From contig PWLF01000193.1 in NCBI GenBank assembly GCA_003559475.1, positions 1 through 53,453 on the forward strand: a stretch of 53,453 bases of DNA, given 5' to 3'. The stretch comes from Bacteroidales bacterium (GTDB lineage: Bacteria > Bacteroidota > Bacteroidia > Bacteroidales > UBA7960). Below, piece by piece: positions 1 through 9,761 of the stretch (position 1 is the first letter of the stretch; each line of letters begins with the position of its first letter). The notes below the pieces were generated by a model. That model was not told the origin of the DNA, did no database searches, and saw only the letters and a list, made by a program, of their open reading frames with translations. Position numbers and translations under genes: made by a program.

Positions 1-43
1 AATTCATTTTTGATAAAAGAAATTTTAGGCAGAAATTATCGCC

Positions 44-613
44 TTACAACTTTTTGTTCTTATGCGGAAATTTCATTTTATAATTAACATCAATATTTCC
101 TTTTGATATAGCATTTAACTTTCTTTTTAGAAGTTGCCGCTTGAAAGGTGATACTTTATCAATTAATACCTTGCCTTCCAAATGGTCATATTCATGTTGG
201 ATAATACGTGCAACAATGCCACCATATTTTTTTTCAATTAAATTGAAGTTCTCGTCATAATATTTTATAAAAACTTCACTTTTTCTTCTCACATCTTCTC
301 TGATAAGAGGAAAACTCAAACAGCCTTCGTTAAAAGTCCACTCTTTTCCACTTTCTTCTATAATAACCGGATTGATAAAAACTTTTTTGAATCCATCAAG
401 TTTTTCATTTTCTTCCTTGAAAGGTGTTGCATCTATTACAAAAAGTCTTATGCTTAAGCCAACCTGAGGTGCTGCTAATCCAACACCTTGAGCGTTGTAC
501 ATAGTTTCAAACATGTTGTTTATAAGATCATCCAATTCAGGATAATCTTTGTTTATTTCAGAGGTCTTGTTTTTTAAAACCTGATTTCCATGCGCAATAA
601 TGGGTAATATCAT
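44..613 (-). CDS. def: Peptide deformylase
   Basis: This enzyme removes the formyl group from the N-terminal methionine of new proteins at the ribosome, using a bound metal ion. All three family motifs are visible in the 189 residues: GVGLAAPQVG near residue 43, EGCLSFP near residue 96 (metal-binding Cys) and QHEYDHLEG near residue 138 (two metal-binding His and the catalytic Glu). The length is normal for the family. The gene starts 2 bases after the end of ruvX on the same strand, so the two are almost certainly co-transcribed with ruvX first. The C-terminus is lysine-rich, ending in a KNKK stretch. Confidence 0.97.
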   Translation of the reverse strand: MILPIIAHGNQVLKNKTSEINKDYPELDDLINNMFETMYNAQGVGLAAPQVGLSIRLFVIDATPFKEENEKLDGFKKVFINPVIIEESGKEWTFNEGCLSFPLIREDVRRKSEVFIKYYDENFNLIEKKYGGIVARIIQHEYDHLEGKVLIDKVSPFKRQLLKRKLNAISKGNIDVNYKMKFPHKNKKL

Positions 614-615
614 GA

Positions 616-1038
616 TTAATCTTTATTATTTAATTTTTCCATATAAGATTGGAGCATAATAGTAGCACTAATAGTATCAACAAGCGACTTATTTTGCCGT
701 GCTTTCCTTTTTAATCCAGCATCTTGCATTGTTTTTAGTGCCAATTGTGATGTGAACCGCTCATCTATACGTTCAACAGATATTTTGGGAAATTGTTTTT
801 TAACTTGTTTAACAAATGGTTCAATAAATCTTGATGCATCTGAGTCTTTACTCTTCATATCTAATGGTTTGCCGATTACAATACATTCAACATCTTCTTT
901 TTCAATATATTCTTTTAAAAATGACATTATGTCTTTTACATGTATTGTTGCCAAGCCATTAGCTATAATCTTATTTTTATCGGTAACGGCTATGCCGACA
1001 CGCTTTTGCCCGTAATCAATTGCAAGTATTCGCCCCAC
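616..1038 (-). CDS. ruvX: Putative pre-16S rRNA nuclease / Holliday junction resolvase-like protein YqgF
   Basis: A 140-residue RNase H-fold nuclease of the YqgF/RuvX family, which takes part in 16S rRNA 5'-end maturation and was first predicted as a Holliday junction resolvase. The N-terminal MGRILAIDYGQKRVGIAVTD contains the first catalytic Asp; ERIDERFTS near residue 90 and the late Asp in LVDTISATIML complete the acidic site. Length is typical. It is the first gene of a two-gene unit with def and is divergent from mutS. No clear promoter was found on its side of the 156-base gap. Confidence 0.95.
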   Translation of the reverse strand: MGRILAIDYGQKRVGIAVTDKNKIIANGLATIHVKDIMSFLKEYIEKEDVECIVIGKPLDMKSKDSDASRFIEPFVKQVKKQFPKISVERIDERFTSQLALKTMQDAGLKRKARQNKSLVDTISATIMLQSYMEKLNNKD

Positions 1039-1136
1039 AGTTAATGTTTTAATTTTTTGCTAAATTATAAAAATCAATTAAATTATTACTAATAAAAGAA
1101 TGTTAATTAAATAATAGATATTGTTTATAAGTTTAT

Positions 1137-1168
1137 ATTGTCTAATTAAAAGTGTTTAATTAATTTTG
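1137..1168 (+). promoter_or_regulatory. Candidate promoter of mutS
   Basis: ATTG at 1137-1140 is followed after 20 bases by TAATTTTG at 1161-1168, matching the Bacteroidota -33/-7 promoter form (TTTG, then TAnnTTTG). The start codon lies 26 bases downstream, giving a short leader. The match is by eye in very AT-rich DNA. Confidence 0.45.
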
Positions 1169-1194
1169 TTTTTGAATTAAAAAAAGTATAAGTT

Positions 1195-3819
1195 TTGTCA
1201 AAAGGAGAAGAAAAAGAAGTTGCAACGCCTTTGATGCGCCAATATAACACCATAAAGGCAAAATATCCTGACTCGTTATTATTATTCAGGGTAGGAGATT
1301 TTTATGAAACTTTCGGCGAGGATGCTGTTAAAACATCACAAATTTTAGGAATAATATTGACAAAACGTGCTAATGGCGCTGCGTCCAGCGTTGAGTTAGC
1401 AGGGTTCCCTTATCATGCACTTGAATCATATTTGCCGAAGTTGGTAAAAGCAGGTCAACGTGTTGCAATATGTGATCAACTTGAAGACCCTAAGAAAGCG
1501 AAGAAAATTGTAAAAAGAGGTGTAACTGAGCTTGTAACTCCGGGAATAGCTTTTAATGACAGAGTGCTGGATGTGAAAGAGAATAATTTTTTAGCGGCTA
1601 TTCATTTTAGTGATAATAATTTAATTGGGATATCTTTTTTGGATGTTTCTACAGGTGAATTTCTATTAGAACAAGGCAACTTTGAATATATAGATAAGCT
1701 GATACAAAGTTTTAAGCCAAGTGAAATTGTTGTTCAGAAAAATAAGGTTAAAAAATTTCACGAAATATTTTCGGGGAAATTTTATACGACAACTCTTGAT
1801 GATTGGGCTTTTACAAAAGATTTTGCTGATGATATTCTTTTAAAACACTTTGATACTTTGTCTTTTAAAGGTTTTGGTGTTGAAGGTATTGATGAAGGAA
1901 TTATTTCTGCAGGAGCAATAATGCATTACTTGTCAGAAACTCACCATGACAAGCTTCATCATATTACAAAAATATCCCGTATAGATCAAGAGCAGTATGT
2001 ATGGCTGGATAAATTTACTATGAGAAATCTTGAGCTTCTTTATAGTCCAAATGAAGAGGCATCAACATTAATAAATGTTATTGATCATACAATATCTCCA
2101 ATGGGTAGCCGACTACTCAAACGTTGGACTGCAATGCCTTTGAAAGAAAAAACTTCAATTGAAGAGAGACATGACGTAGTAGAGTATTTGTTAAAAGATT
2201 ATGATTTATCAGAAAATCTTAGCAATTGGATAAAATCTATAGGTGATCTCGAAAGGCTTATTTCAAAAGTTGCAGTAAGAAAAATTAATCCTCGTGAAGT
2301 GCTTCAAATTAAAAAAGCTCTTGAATCTGTAGAGCCAATGAAAAAAGAGCTTGAAAAAACAGACAGCTATCCTCTGCAAAAAATATCGGAGCAGTTGAAT
2401 CCTTGTTCAATAATAAAAGACAGAATATCAAAAGAAATTAAAGAAGAACCTTCGGTTCTTATATCTAAAGGAAATGTTATAAATGATGGCGTTTCAGAAG
2501 AGCTTGATGAGCTTCGCTCAATACTTAATTCAGCAAAAGATTATTTGCTTGGTTTAAAACAAAGAGAACTAGAAAGAACAGGAATTCCATCATTAAAAAT
2601 TGCGCATAATAATGTTTTTGGTTATTATATCGAAGTTACTAATACGCATAAAAATAAAGTGCCTGAGGAATGGGAACGAAAGCAAACCCTTGTTAACGCC
2701 GAAAGATATATAACGCCGGAATTAAAAGAATACGAACATAAAATACTTGGTGCCGAAGAAAAAATATTAGTGCTGGAAGAAAAAATTTATACGGAGCTAT
2801 TACATGCACTTGAAGAATATATTCAACCAATTCAAATAAATGCTAATTTGGTTGCTAAACTTGATTGCTTGTTGTGCTTTGCGAATATTGCTAAGCAGTA
2901 CAACTATGTCAGACCTGAAATAAATGATAGTTATGTGATTGATATTAAAGAGGGACGACATCCGGTAATAGAACAAAGATTGCCGGTAGGAGAAGAATAT
3001 GTTGCCAATGATGTGTATTTGGATAATGAGACTCAGCAAATAATGATAATTACTGGTCCTAACATGTCAGGAAAGTCAGCTTTATTGCGACAGACTGCTT
3101 TGATAGTTTTGCTTTCACAAATGGGGAGTTTTGTTCCGGCTAAAAAGGCATCAATAGGTTTTGTTGATAAGATTTTTACCCGCGTTGGAGCATCCGATAA
3201 TATCTCTTCAGGAGAGTCCACTTTTATGGTGGAAATGAATGAAACAGCTTCAATTTTAAATAATATTTCCAACAGAAGTCTGATATTGCTTGATGAAATA
3301 GGCAGGGGAACAAGCACTTATGACGGCATAAGCATTGCATGGGCAATAGCAGAATATTTGCATGAACACCCGCTTTTCAAAGCTAAAACGCTTTTTGCTA
3401 CTCATTATCACGAATTAAATGAACTTGCAAGTTCATTTTCAAGAATAAAAAACTATAATGTAACAGTAAAAGAATTGCAAAATAAGGTCATATTTTTACG
3501 AAAATTAGCTAAAGGAGGAAGTGAACACTCATTTGGAATTCATGTTGCCCGTATGGCAGGAATTCCATCCATTGTTGTTGATAGAGCAAAATCTTTGCTG
3601 TCCGGTTTGGAAAAATCACATGCAAATGAAAATATATCAGGCTCTCCTAAGAAAAAAAATAATAAAAAAGAGGATTATCAATTAAGTTTTATACAACTTG
3701 ATGACCCTTTATTAGAACAAATTAAAGAGGATATTCTTAATACCGACATTGATACTCTTACACCTGTTGAAGCCCTTATGAAACTTAATGAGATAAAGAG
3801 ATTACTCGGGAAAAAGTAA
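1195..3819 (+). CDS. mutS: DNA mismatch repair protein MutS
   Basis: MutS recognises mispaired bases and starts mismatch repair with MutL. The 874 residues are the normal length of a MutS1 protein. The mismatch-reading Phe-x-Glu is seen in [11 protein letters not shown] near residue 34. The C-terminal ATPase has Walker [11 protein letters not shown] near residue 619, the ABC signature-like [12 protein letters not shown], Walker [17 protein letters not shown] and the FATHYHEL switch motif. The start is a TTG giving MSKGEEKEV; the next in-frame ATG (about 1234) would cut into the conserved [13 protein letters not shown] region, so TTG is preferred. It is divergent from ruvX-def and followed by uvrA, making a repair-gene neighbourhood. 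Confidence 0.97.
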   Translation: MSKGEEKEVATPLMRQYNTIKAKYPDSLLLFRVGDFYETFGEDAVKTSQILGIILTKRANGAASSVELAGFPYHALESYLPKLVKAGQRVAICDQLEDPKKAKKIVKRGVTELVTPGIAFNDRVLDVKENNFLAAIHFSDNNLIGISFLDVSTGEFLLEQGNFEYIDKLIQSFKPSEIVVQKNKVKKFHEIFSGKFYTTTLDDWAFTKDFADDILLKHFDTLSFKGFGVEGIDEGIISAGAIMHYLSETHHDKLHHITKISRIDQEQYVWLDKFTMRNLELLYSPNEEASTLINVIDHTISPMGSRLLKRWTAMPLKEKTSIEERHDVVEYLLKDYDLSENLSNWIKSIGDLERLISKVAVRKINPREVLQIKKALESVEPMKKELEKTDSYPLQKISEQLNPCSIIKDRISKEIKEEPSVLISKGNVINDGVSEELDELRSILNSAKDYLLGLKQRELERTGIPSLKIAHNNVFGYYIEVTNTHKNKVPEEWERKQTLVNAERYITPELKEYEHKILGAEEKILVLEEKIYTELLHALEEYIQPIQINANLVAKLDCLLCFANIAKQYNYVRPEINDSYVIDIKEGRHPVIEQRLPVGEEYVANDVYLDNETQQIMIITGPNMSGKSALLRQTALIVLLSQMGSFVPAKKASIGFVDKIFTRVGASDNISSGESTFMVEMNETASILNNISNRSLILLDEIGRGTSTYDGISIAWAIAEYLHEHPLFKAKTLFATHYHELNELASSFSRIKNYNVTVKELQNKVIFLRKLAKGGSEHSFGIHVARMAGIPSIVVDRAKSLLSGLEKSHANENISGSPKKKNNKKEDYQLSFIQLDDPLLEQIKEDILNTDIDTLTPVEALMKLNEIKRLLGKK

Positions 3820-3975
3820 CACTTAAGTTTATTTTTTTGCTAAAGTTGTTTTTTTAAATGAACTTTGCAAACATTTTTTAAATTACTCGGTTTAAAGTAT
3901 TAAATCAATTTATATTTTTTTATAGAGTAAATTGCAAAATTTGTGGCATACTAAGCGATTATAAAATTTATACCG

Positions 3976-5922
3976 ATGAAGGATCCGTTTTTGTTTACAG
4001 GTAATGAAACGTTAAAAATATATGGCGCTAGAGAACACAATCTAAAGGATATTGATGTTGCTATTCCAAGAAATACTCTAACTGTAATAACCGGTTTGAG
4101 TGGTTCAGGTAAAACTTCATTAGCTTTTGATACAATATATGCTGAGGGTCAAAGACGTTATATAGAAACTTTTTCTTCCTATGCAAGGCAATTTATGGGG
4201 AATATGGAAAGACCCGATGTTGATAAAATTGAAGGTTTAAGCCCTGTAATAAGCATTGAGCAAAAAACTACCGGCAAAAATCCTCGTTCTACCGTTGGGA
4301 CAGTCACGGAAATATATGATTATCTAAGGTTGTTGTTTGCCAGAACAGCTTATGCATATTCGTATATAACCGGTAAAAAGATGATAAAATATAGTGATGA
4401 GAAAATTATAGACCTTATATTAAAGAAGCATCACAAAAAAAAAGTCATTCTTCTTGCGCCTTTGGTAAAGGGTAGGAAAGGTCACTATAGAGAGCTTTTT
4501 GAACAAATTTTGAGGCAAGGTTTTTTGAAAGTAAGAATAAATGGAGAAATAAAAGATTTGACTTATGGGATGAAACTTGACCGATATAAAACGCATGATA
4601 TTGAAATTGTTATTGATAAAATAAGTATAAATAATGAAAATCTTAAAAGATTAAATCAGTCTCTTCAAACAGCCATGAAGTATGGCAAAGGTTTGATAAT
4701 GCTCGTTGATGAAGAAAGCGGGGAGGTTTTTCATTTCAGCAGGAATCTTATGTGCCCGGAAACAGGTTTAGCATACGATGACCCCGAACCAAACACATTT
4801 TCTTTTAATTCGCCTTATGGTGCTTGCTCAAGGTGCAATGGACTTGGCTTTGTCAATGAAATCAGCATTAATAAAATTATCCCTGAAAATAAAAAATCTA
4901 TTCGTAATGGTGCAATAGTACCGCTTGGTAGCTATAAAAACAATTGGATTTTTAAGCAAATTGAAGCAATATTATTCAAGCATGGTTTTAATCTTGATAC
5001 GGAAGTAAAAAAATTGACTCAGGATACTTTAAATGATATAATGTATGGTGCAGATGAAATGGTAAAGATAAAAAATGAGAGCCTGGGAATAACAAATGTA
5101 TATACGCTTGATTTTGAAGGTATAGTTAATTTTATGGAAGATCAATATGATAATAGTTCTTCGAAAAATTTGCGTAAATGGGCGTATAAGTTTATGAAGA
5201 AAATGCCATGCCCCGAATGTAAGGGACAAAGATTAAAAAAAGAATCATTACACTTCAAAATTAATGATAAAAATATTGCTGATTTGGCAGAGATGGATTT
5301 GAAATCTCTTAAAGATGAATTAAATTCAATAGACAATAGTTTTGATAAAAGAAGAAAGAAGATTTCTAAAGAGTTGATTAGAGAACTTAATAACAGGTTA
5401 AAGTTTTTGCTTGAAGTAGGGTTGGGTTATTTGTCTTTGAATCGCTCTGTTAGAAGTTTATCTGGAGGGGAAAGTCAGAGAATCAGATTAGCAACGCAAA
5501 TAGGTACTCAACTGACAGGGGTGCTATATATACTTGACGAGCCAAGCATTGGTTTACATCAAAGAGATAACAGGCAGTTGACAAATTCATTAAAAAATCT
5601 CAGGGATATTGGGAACTCAATAATAGTTATAGAACATGACAGAGATATTATTTTATCGGCTGATTATATTATCGATATGGGACCCGGTGCCGGAAATAAA
5701 GGAGGGGAGATTATATCCCAGGGTTCTCCGGATGAGATTGTTAAACATAATACATTGACTTCACAATATCTTAAGAATAAAAAAGATATTGCTTTGCCGG
5801 AAAATAGAAGAAAAGGTAATGGTAATGTTATAAAACTAAAAGGTGCGAAAGGACATAATTTAAAAAATGTTAATGTGTCAATGCCTTTAGGTACACTTGT
5901 ATGTGTTACAGGTGTTTCCTGA
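3976..5922 (+). CDS. uvrA: Excinuclease ABC subunit UvrA, N-terminal two thirds (cut by in-frame TGA)
   Basis: UvrA is the damage-sensing ATPase of nucleotide excision repair. This 648-codon piece holds the first ATPase (Walker A TGLSGSGKTS near residue 40), a cysteine cluster around ACSRCNGLG, and the first signature/Walker B (SLSGGESQRIRLA, YILDEPSIGLHQRD). It then enters the second ATPase and stops at TGA 5920-5922, immediately after TGVS. The same frame resumes with [13 protein letters not shown], so the expected TGVSGSGKSS has lost its middle Gly through a one-base change GGA to TGA. Joined to the downstream piece the protein would have about 954 residues, the normal size. I infer a nonsense mutation or a base-call error; TGA is a normal stop in neighbouring genes. 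Confidence 0.93.
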   Translation: MKDPFLFTGNETLKIYGAREHNLKDIDVAIPRNTLTVITGLSGSGKTSLAFDTIYAEGQRRYIETFSSYARQFMGNMERPDVDKIEGLSPVISIEQKTTGKNPRSTVGTVTEIYDYLRLLFARTAYAYSYITGKKMIKYSDEKIIDLILKKHHKKKVILLAPLVKGRKGHYRELFEQILRQGFLKVRINGEIKDLTYGMKLDRYKTHDIEIVIDKISINNENLKRLNQSLQTAMKYGKGLIMLVDEESGEVFHFSRNLMCPETGLAYDDPEPNTFSFNSPYGACSRCNGLGFVNEISINKIIPENKKSIRNGAIVPLGSYKNNWIFKQIEAILFKHGFNLDTEVKKLTQDTLNDIMYGADEMVKIKNESLGITNVYTLDFEGIVNFMEDQYDNSSSKNLRKWAYKFMKKMPCPECKGQRLKKESLHFKINDKNIADLAEMDLKSLKDELNSIDNSFDKRRKKISKELIRELNNRLKFLLEVGLGYLSLNRSVRSLSGGESQRIRLATQIGTQLTGVLYILDEPSIGLHQRDNRQLTNSLKNLRDIGNSIIVIEHDRDIILSADYIIDMGPGAGNKGGEIISQGSPDEIVKHNTLTSQYLKNKKDIALPENRRKGNGNVIKLKGAKGHNLKNVNVSMPLGTLVCVTGVS

Positions 5923-6840
5923 AGCGGAAAATCTTCTTTAATTAACGAAACTCTTTATCCTTTGCTGAGTAATCACTTCTACAGATCAGATAAATCTGTT
6001 TTGCCATATAGCTCCATTGAAGGTATAAAAAATATTGACAAGGTAATAGAGATAGACCAGTCACCTATAGGTCGAACTCCTCGTTCTAATCCTGCTACAT
6101 ATACTAAAGTATTTGATGAAATTCGTAGAATTTTCGCTTCTTTACCTGAATCTCAGGTTAGAGGCTATAAGCCCGGGCGGTTTTCGTTTAATGTAAAAGG
6201 AGGTCGCTGTGAAACATGCAAAGGAGGAGGGAAAAAGGTTGTAGAAATGAATTTTTTGCCTGATGTACATGTGTTGTGTGAAACATGTCATGGACTTCGA
6301 TATAATAGAGAGACTTTAGAAGTTAGATATAAAGGCAAATCAATAAGTGATGTTTTAAATATGAACATAGATCAAGCATTATCGTTTTTTGAAAATGTTC
6401 CATTAATAGTTCAGAAGCTGAAAACATTGTCGGCAGTTGGTTTGGGTTATCTTACTCTTGGTCAAAGCAGCACATCTTTGTCGGGAGGCGAGGCTCAAAG
6501 AGTTAAACTGGCTGCTGAACTTTCAAAAAAAGATACGGGTAAAACTTTTTATATCCTTGATGAGCCAACAACCGGATTGCATTTTGATGATGTAAGAGTA
6601 TTGATGGGCGTTCTTAATAATCTTGTAGATAAAGGAAATACGGTTTTAATTATTGAACATAATATGGATGTAATAAAAGTTGCTGACTATATAATAGACC
6701 TTGGTCCTGAAGGAGGAAAAGACGGAGGTAAAGTAGTTTTTAGTGGAACACCCGAAGAGTTGTTAAAAATAAATAATAATCATACTGCTTATTTTTTAAA
6801 AGAAGCAATAGGAAGTTCTCAAAAAAATAAAAAAATGTAG
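5923..6840 (+). pseudogene. uvrA: Excinuclease ABC subunit UvrA, C-terminal third (same frame after the TGA)
   Basis: This continues uvrA in the same reading frame after the stop at 5920-5922. It has the rest of the second Walker A (SGKSSL), the zinc-finger cysteines CETCKGGG and LCETCHG, the second signature [16 protein letters not shown] and Walker [16 protein letters not shown], and a normal C-terminus. All of it is well conserved, which suggests that the break is recent or an artefact. An isolated reading frame could begin at TTG 5962, but such a fragment would lack the Walker A motif and could not bind ATP normally. It ends 2 bases before the convergent lipoprotein gene. Confidence 0.85.
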
Positions 6841-6842
6841 CG

Positions 6843-7661
6843 TTATTCCTTTATTTTATGCATATATTTTCTGACGTCAAAACTAAAAGTTCTATCTACA
6901 ACCCACTGATTTAAATTGTTATCTATTTCAAAAAATCTTATATTGTCATTATTTAAAACTCCAATAACGCCCGGCTCGAATGGAATAATGGCCTCATAAT
7001 CATCTTCCATTTTCAAAACTATATCATTTTCGAAAATCCATTCTCCTTCATTATTTAAAAAATAGAATCCAATTTTGTTATCAAAAGCTATACCCATTTG
7101 CATATCTCCAATTGCAAAATATTCTTCAACTCCTTCCGGTACATTAAATAAGATATTTTCCATTTTTTGCCACTTACCATCACCTCCTAAATGATAAAAG
7201 GAGACAATGCCATCATTTTCAATACCAACGATACCCATATCATAAGTCATTTTCATAACAGTCAGCTTGTCAAATTTTTCAGGTAAAACAAGCATCATCC
7301 TGCTTTCTTTTGCCCACTGAAATTGACGATCAATATAGTAGAAATCAACAACATTGTCGTGAACAGCTCCCACATAACCCATTCCCAATCCAATAATACC
7401 GTCTAATCCTTCAGGTAAAATAAACTGTGATGCTCTGTCTAATTTCCATGTACGGTCACTTGAATAATAAAAAATGTGAAGCTTGTTTTCGCGAATCAAC
7501 CCAATTGTCCCTTGACCCGGAGTAATAATCTTATGAGCTTTTTCATTATGCTTTTGCTCAATGTTAATATTTGAAGGGGTGTCATCTTTACAAGAAATTA
7601 ATATTGTAAAAATAAATAGAACAAAAATTAAACCCTTAATAAAAAATACTTTGTTTGTCAT
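6843..7661 (-). CDS. Lipoprotein of unknown function built from five short repeats
   Basis: The 272-residue product begins with a lipoprotein signal (hydrophobic stretch, then ILISCKDD, with the lipidated Cys near residue 24), so it should sit in the envelope on a lipid anchor. The rest is about five units of roughly 45 residues. Each has a glycine-bearing beta strand (GTIGLIRE, GYVGAVHD, DMGIVGIE, MQMGIAFD, GVIGVLNN), then an aromatic strand such as HIFYYSS or DFYYIDR, then a conserved Trp, and often LPEG. This pattern suggests a small beta-propeller or WG-like repeat fold. I know no function for it. It converges on uvrA and has its own well-formed promoter. Confidence 0.8.
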   Translation of the reverse strand: MTNKVFFIKGLIFVLFIFTILISCKDDTPSNINIEQKHNEKAHKIITPGQGTIGLIRENKLHIFYYSSDRTWKLDRASQFILPEGLDGIIGLGMGYVGAVHDNVVDFYYIDRQFQWAKESRMMLVLPEKFDKLTVMKMTYDMGIVGIENDGIVSFYHLGGDGKWQKMENILFNVPEGVEEYFAIGDMQMGIAFDNKIGFYFLNNEGEWIFENDIVLKMEDDYEAIIPFEPGVIGVLNNDNIRFFEIDNNLNQWVVDRTFSFDVRKYMHKIKE

Positions 7662-7713
7662 TTTAATATTTATATGATTATGGAGTTAAATAAAGAATAT
7701 TCAAAATATTTTG

Positions 7714-7744
7714 CAAAAATAGCAGAAATATTTTTTTAGTCAAA
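7714..7744 (-). promoter_or_regulatory. Candidate promoter of the repeat lipoprotein gene
   Basis: Read on the minus strand, TTTG (complement of CAAA at 7741-7744) is followed after 19 bases by TATTTTTG (complement of 7714-7721). Both boxes and the spacing match the Bacteroidota consensus. Confidence 0.5.
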
Positions 7745-7962
7745 ATAAACTTCTTGATTTATATGACGGTAATATTTAATAACCATAGCATAGCTTTTTT
7801 TATAATATCCTAATTCCGAGTTGAAATTAAACTACCTCCATAATTTTTTCATTGCTTGTGGGCGTTAGTTCTAATAAAAATGTAGTTGCTAAAAAAACAC
7901 TAATAATAATCGCTTAAAAAAGTTTTTAACAAATAAATAAGCTGTCAATTGCTTGATTTTTT

Positions 7963-7970
7963 TAATTTTG
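7963..7970 (+). promoter_or_regulatory. Candidate -7 box of aspS
   Basis: TAATTTTG followed by C matches the Bacteroidota -7 element, 25 bases before the aspS start. No convincing -33 TTTG is seen at the expected distance, so the call is weak. Confidence 0.35.
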
Positions 7971-7995
7971 CATATTACTAACAAAATAAAATATT

Positions 7996-9750
7996 ATGAC
8001 TATGAGAACACATACATGTGGAGAACTAAGAATAGAAGATACCGGTAAAGAAGTTGTTTTGTGTGGTTGGGTTCAGCGTTCAAGAGATCTTGGAGGGATG
8101 GTTTTTGTTGATTTAAGAGATAGATATGGAATAACTCAATTGGTTTTTAGTGACAGTATAGACGAAGAGTTATACAAAAAAGCTAAAACTTTAGGAAGGG
8201 AGTTTGTTATTAAGGCTAAAGGGACAGTGGTTGAGCGAACTAATAAAAATCTTGAAATATCAACCGGTTATATAGAGATAGTTTCTAAATCACTTGAAAT
8301 ACTTAGTGAATCAGAAAATGTCCCTTTTACTATTGAAGAGGAAACAGATGGTGGTGAAGAATTAAGGATGAAATATAGGTATTTGGATTTAAGGCGAAAT
8401 GTTGTTCAAAATAATCTCATAATAAGACATCATTTGGCTTTTGAAGTGAGAAACTTTTTAAATCAATTTAGTTTTTTAGAAGTAGAAACGCCTGTTTTAA
8501 TAAAATCAACCCCTGAAGGAGCTCGCGATTTTCTTGTTCCTTCAAGACTAAATCCGGGACAGTTTTATGCACTGCCTCAATCTCCTCAAACTTTTAAGCA
8601 ATTGCTTATGGTTGGAGGAATTGATAAGTATTTTCAAATTGTAAAATGCTTTAGAGATGAAGATTTTAGAGCTGACCGCCAACCCGAATTTTCACAGATT
8701 GATTGTGAAATGTCTTTTGTTACAAAAGAAAAAATATATGAAATTTTTGAAAGCTTAGTTCGTCATCTTTTTGTTAGAATAAAAGGTTTTGAACCGGAAA
8801 AATTTTATGTAATGAAATATGACGATGCTATAAAATACTATGGCACAGATAAACCGGATACCCGCTTTGATATGAAATTTGTTGAACTTGACAAATTTGC
8901 TAAAGGTAAAGGTTTTAAAGTATTTGATGATGCTGAACTGGTTGTAGGGATAAAAATCCCCGGATGTGCTGATTATTCAAGAAAGCAGTTAGATTCACTT
9001 ACCGAATGGGTTAAAAGACCTCAAATAGGAGCAAAAGGATTGGTATATGTTAAAATAAATAGTGATGGCACTTATAAATCTTCGGTAGATAAATTTTTTA
9101 GCAATGAGGATATAAAAGAATGGGCTGATGCTTTTAATGCAGAAGAAGGCGATTTATTGCTGATTTTAGCAGGAGAAAATAAGCATACTCGTAAAGCTCT
9201 GGGAGAACTTAGATTGGAAATGGGAAATAGATTAGAATTAAGAGATAATAAAAAATACAAATGCCTTTGGGTTGAAGATTTTCCACTCCTTGAGTGGGAT
9301 GAGGAAACAAGCAGGTATTATGCTATGCATCACCCATTTACTACTCCTTTAGAAGAAGATATTCCTAAACTTGATAAAGACCCCGGAAATGTTCGTGCTA
9401 ATGCTTATGACCTTGTAATTAACGGTGTTGAGATTGCCGGAGGATCTTTAAGAATAAACAACAGAGAGTTGCAGTCAAAAATGTTTGAAGCTCTCGGAAT
9501 ATCAAAAGAGGAAGCAGAAAAACAGTTTGGGTTTTTATTGAATGCATTTAAATATGGTGTTCCACCACATGGAGGAATAGCTTTTGGATTTGATAGATTA
9601 TGTGCCTTGTTTGCAGGTACCGATTCTATAAGAGATGTTATTGCTTTTCCTAAAAATAACGCAGGACGTGATATTATGATAGACTCGCCGGCAGCTATAG
9701 ATGAAAAACAACTCAATGATATAAAGTTAAAGATTGACATTAAGAAATAA
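7996..9750 (+). CDS. aspS: Aspartate--tRNA ligase
   Basis: This class II aminoacyl-tRNA synthetase charges tRNA-Asp in the cytoplasm. The N-terminal OB-fold anticodon-binding domain is seen in [26 protein letters not shown]. Class II motif 2 is [18 protein letters not shown] near residue 219. Motif 3 is [15 protein letters not shown] near residue 534. The 584 residues and the presence of the bacterial insertion domain (GAD) fit the bacterial type. [11 protein letters not shown] leaves a choice between ATG at 7996 and ATG at 8002. The ABC-F gene follows after 11 bases, so the two are probably co-transcribed. Confidence 0.97.
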   Translation: MTMRTHTCGELRIEDTGKEVVLCGWVQRSRDLGGMVFVDLRDRYGITQLVFSDSIDEELYKKAKTLGREFVIKAKGTVVERTNKNLEISTGYIEIVSKSLEILSESENVPFTIEEETDGGEELRMKYRYLDLRRNVVQNNLIIRHHLAFEVRNFLNQFSFLEVETPVLIKSTPEGARDFLVPSRLNPGQFYALPQSPQTFKQLLMVGGIDKYFQIVKCFRDEDFRADRQPEFSQIDCEMSFVTKEKIYEIFESLVRHLFVRIKGFEPEKFYVMKYDDAIKYYGTDKPDTRFDMKFVELDKFAKGKGFKVFDDAELVVGIKIPGCADYSRKQLDSLTEWVKRPQIGAKGLVYVKINSDGTYKSSVDKFFSNEDIKEWADAFNAEEGDLLLILAGENKHTRKALGELRLEMGNRLELRDNKKYKCLWVEDFPLLEWDEETSRYYAMHHPFTTPLEEDIPKLDKDPGNVRANAYDLVINGVEIAGGSLRINNRELQSKMFEALGISKEEAEKQFGFLLNAFKYGVPPHGGIAFGFDRLCALFAGTDSIRDVIAFPKNNAGRDIMIDSPAAIDEKQLNDIKLKIDIKK

Positions 9751-9761
9751 GAAAACCGAAA

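Larger units (their letters stand above)
7662..7995. other. Intergenic region between the lipoprotein gene and aspS
   Basis: A 334-base AT-rich gap between divergent genes. It carries the lipoprotein promoter at 7714-7744 (minus strand) and a TAATTTTG box at 7963-7970 pointing at aspS. I saw no gene, RNA or strong hairpin in the middle part. Confidence 0.6.

Noticed and set aside
5920-5922. TGA read as glycine or selenocysteine (altered genetic code).
   Set aside because: Several intact genes here end in TGA, including the ATGA overlap of flippase and glycosyltransferase and the ends of the symporter and rlmB genes. The replaced residue is a Walker A Gly, and no selenocysteine signal is visible.
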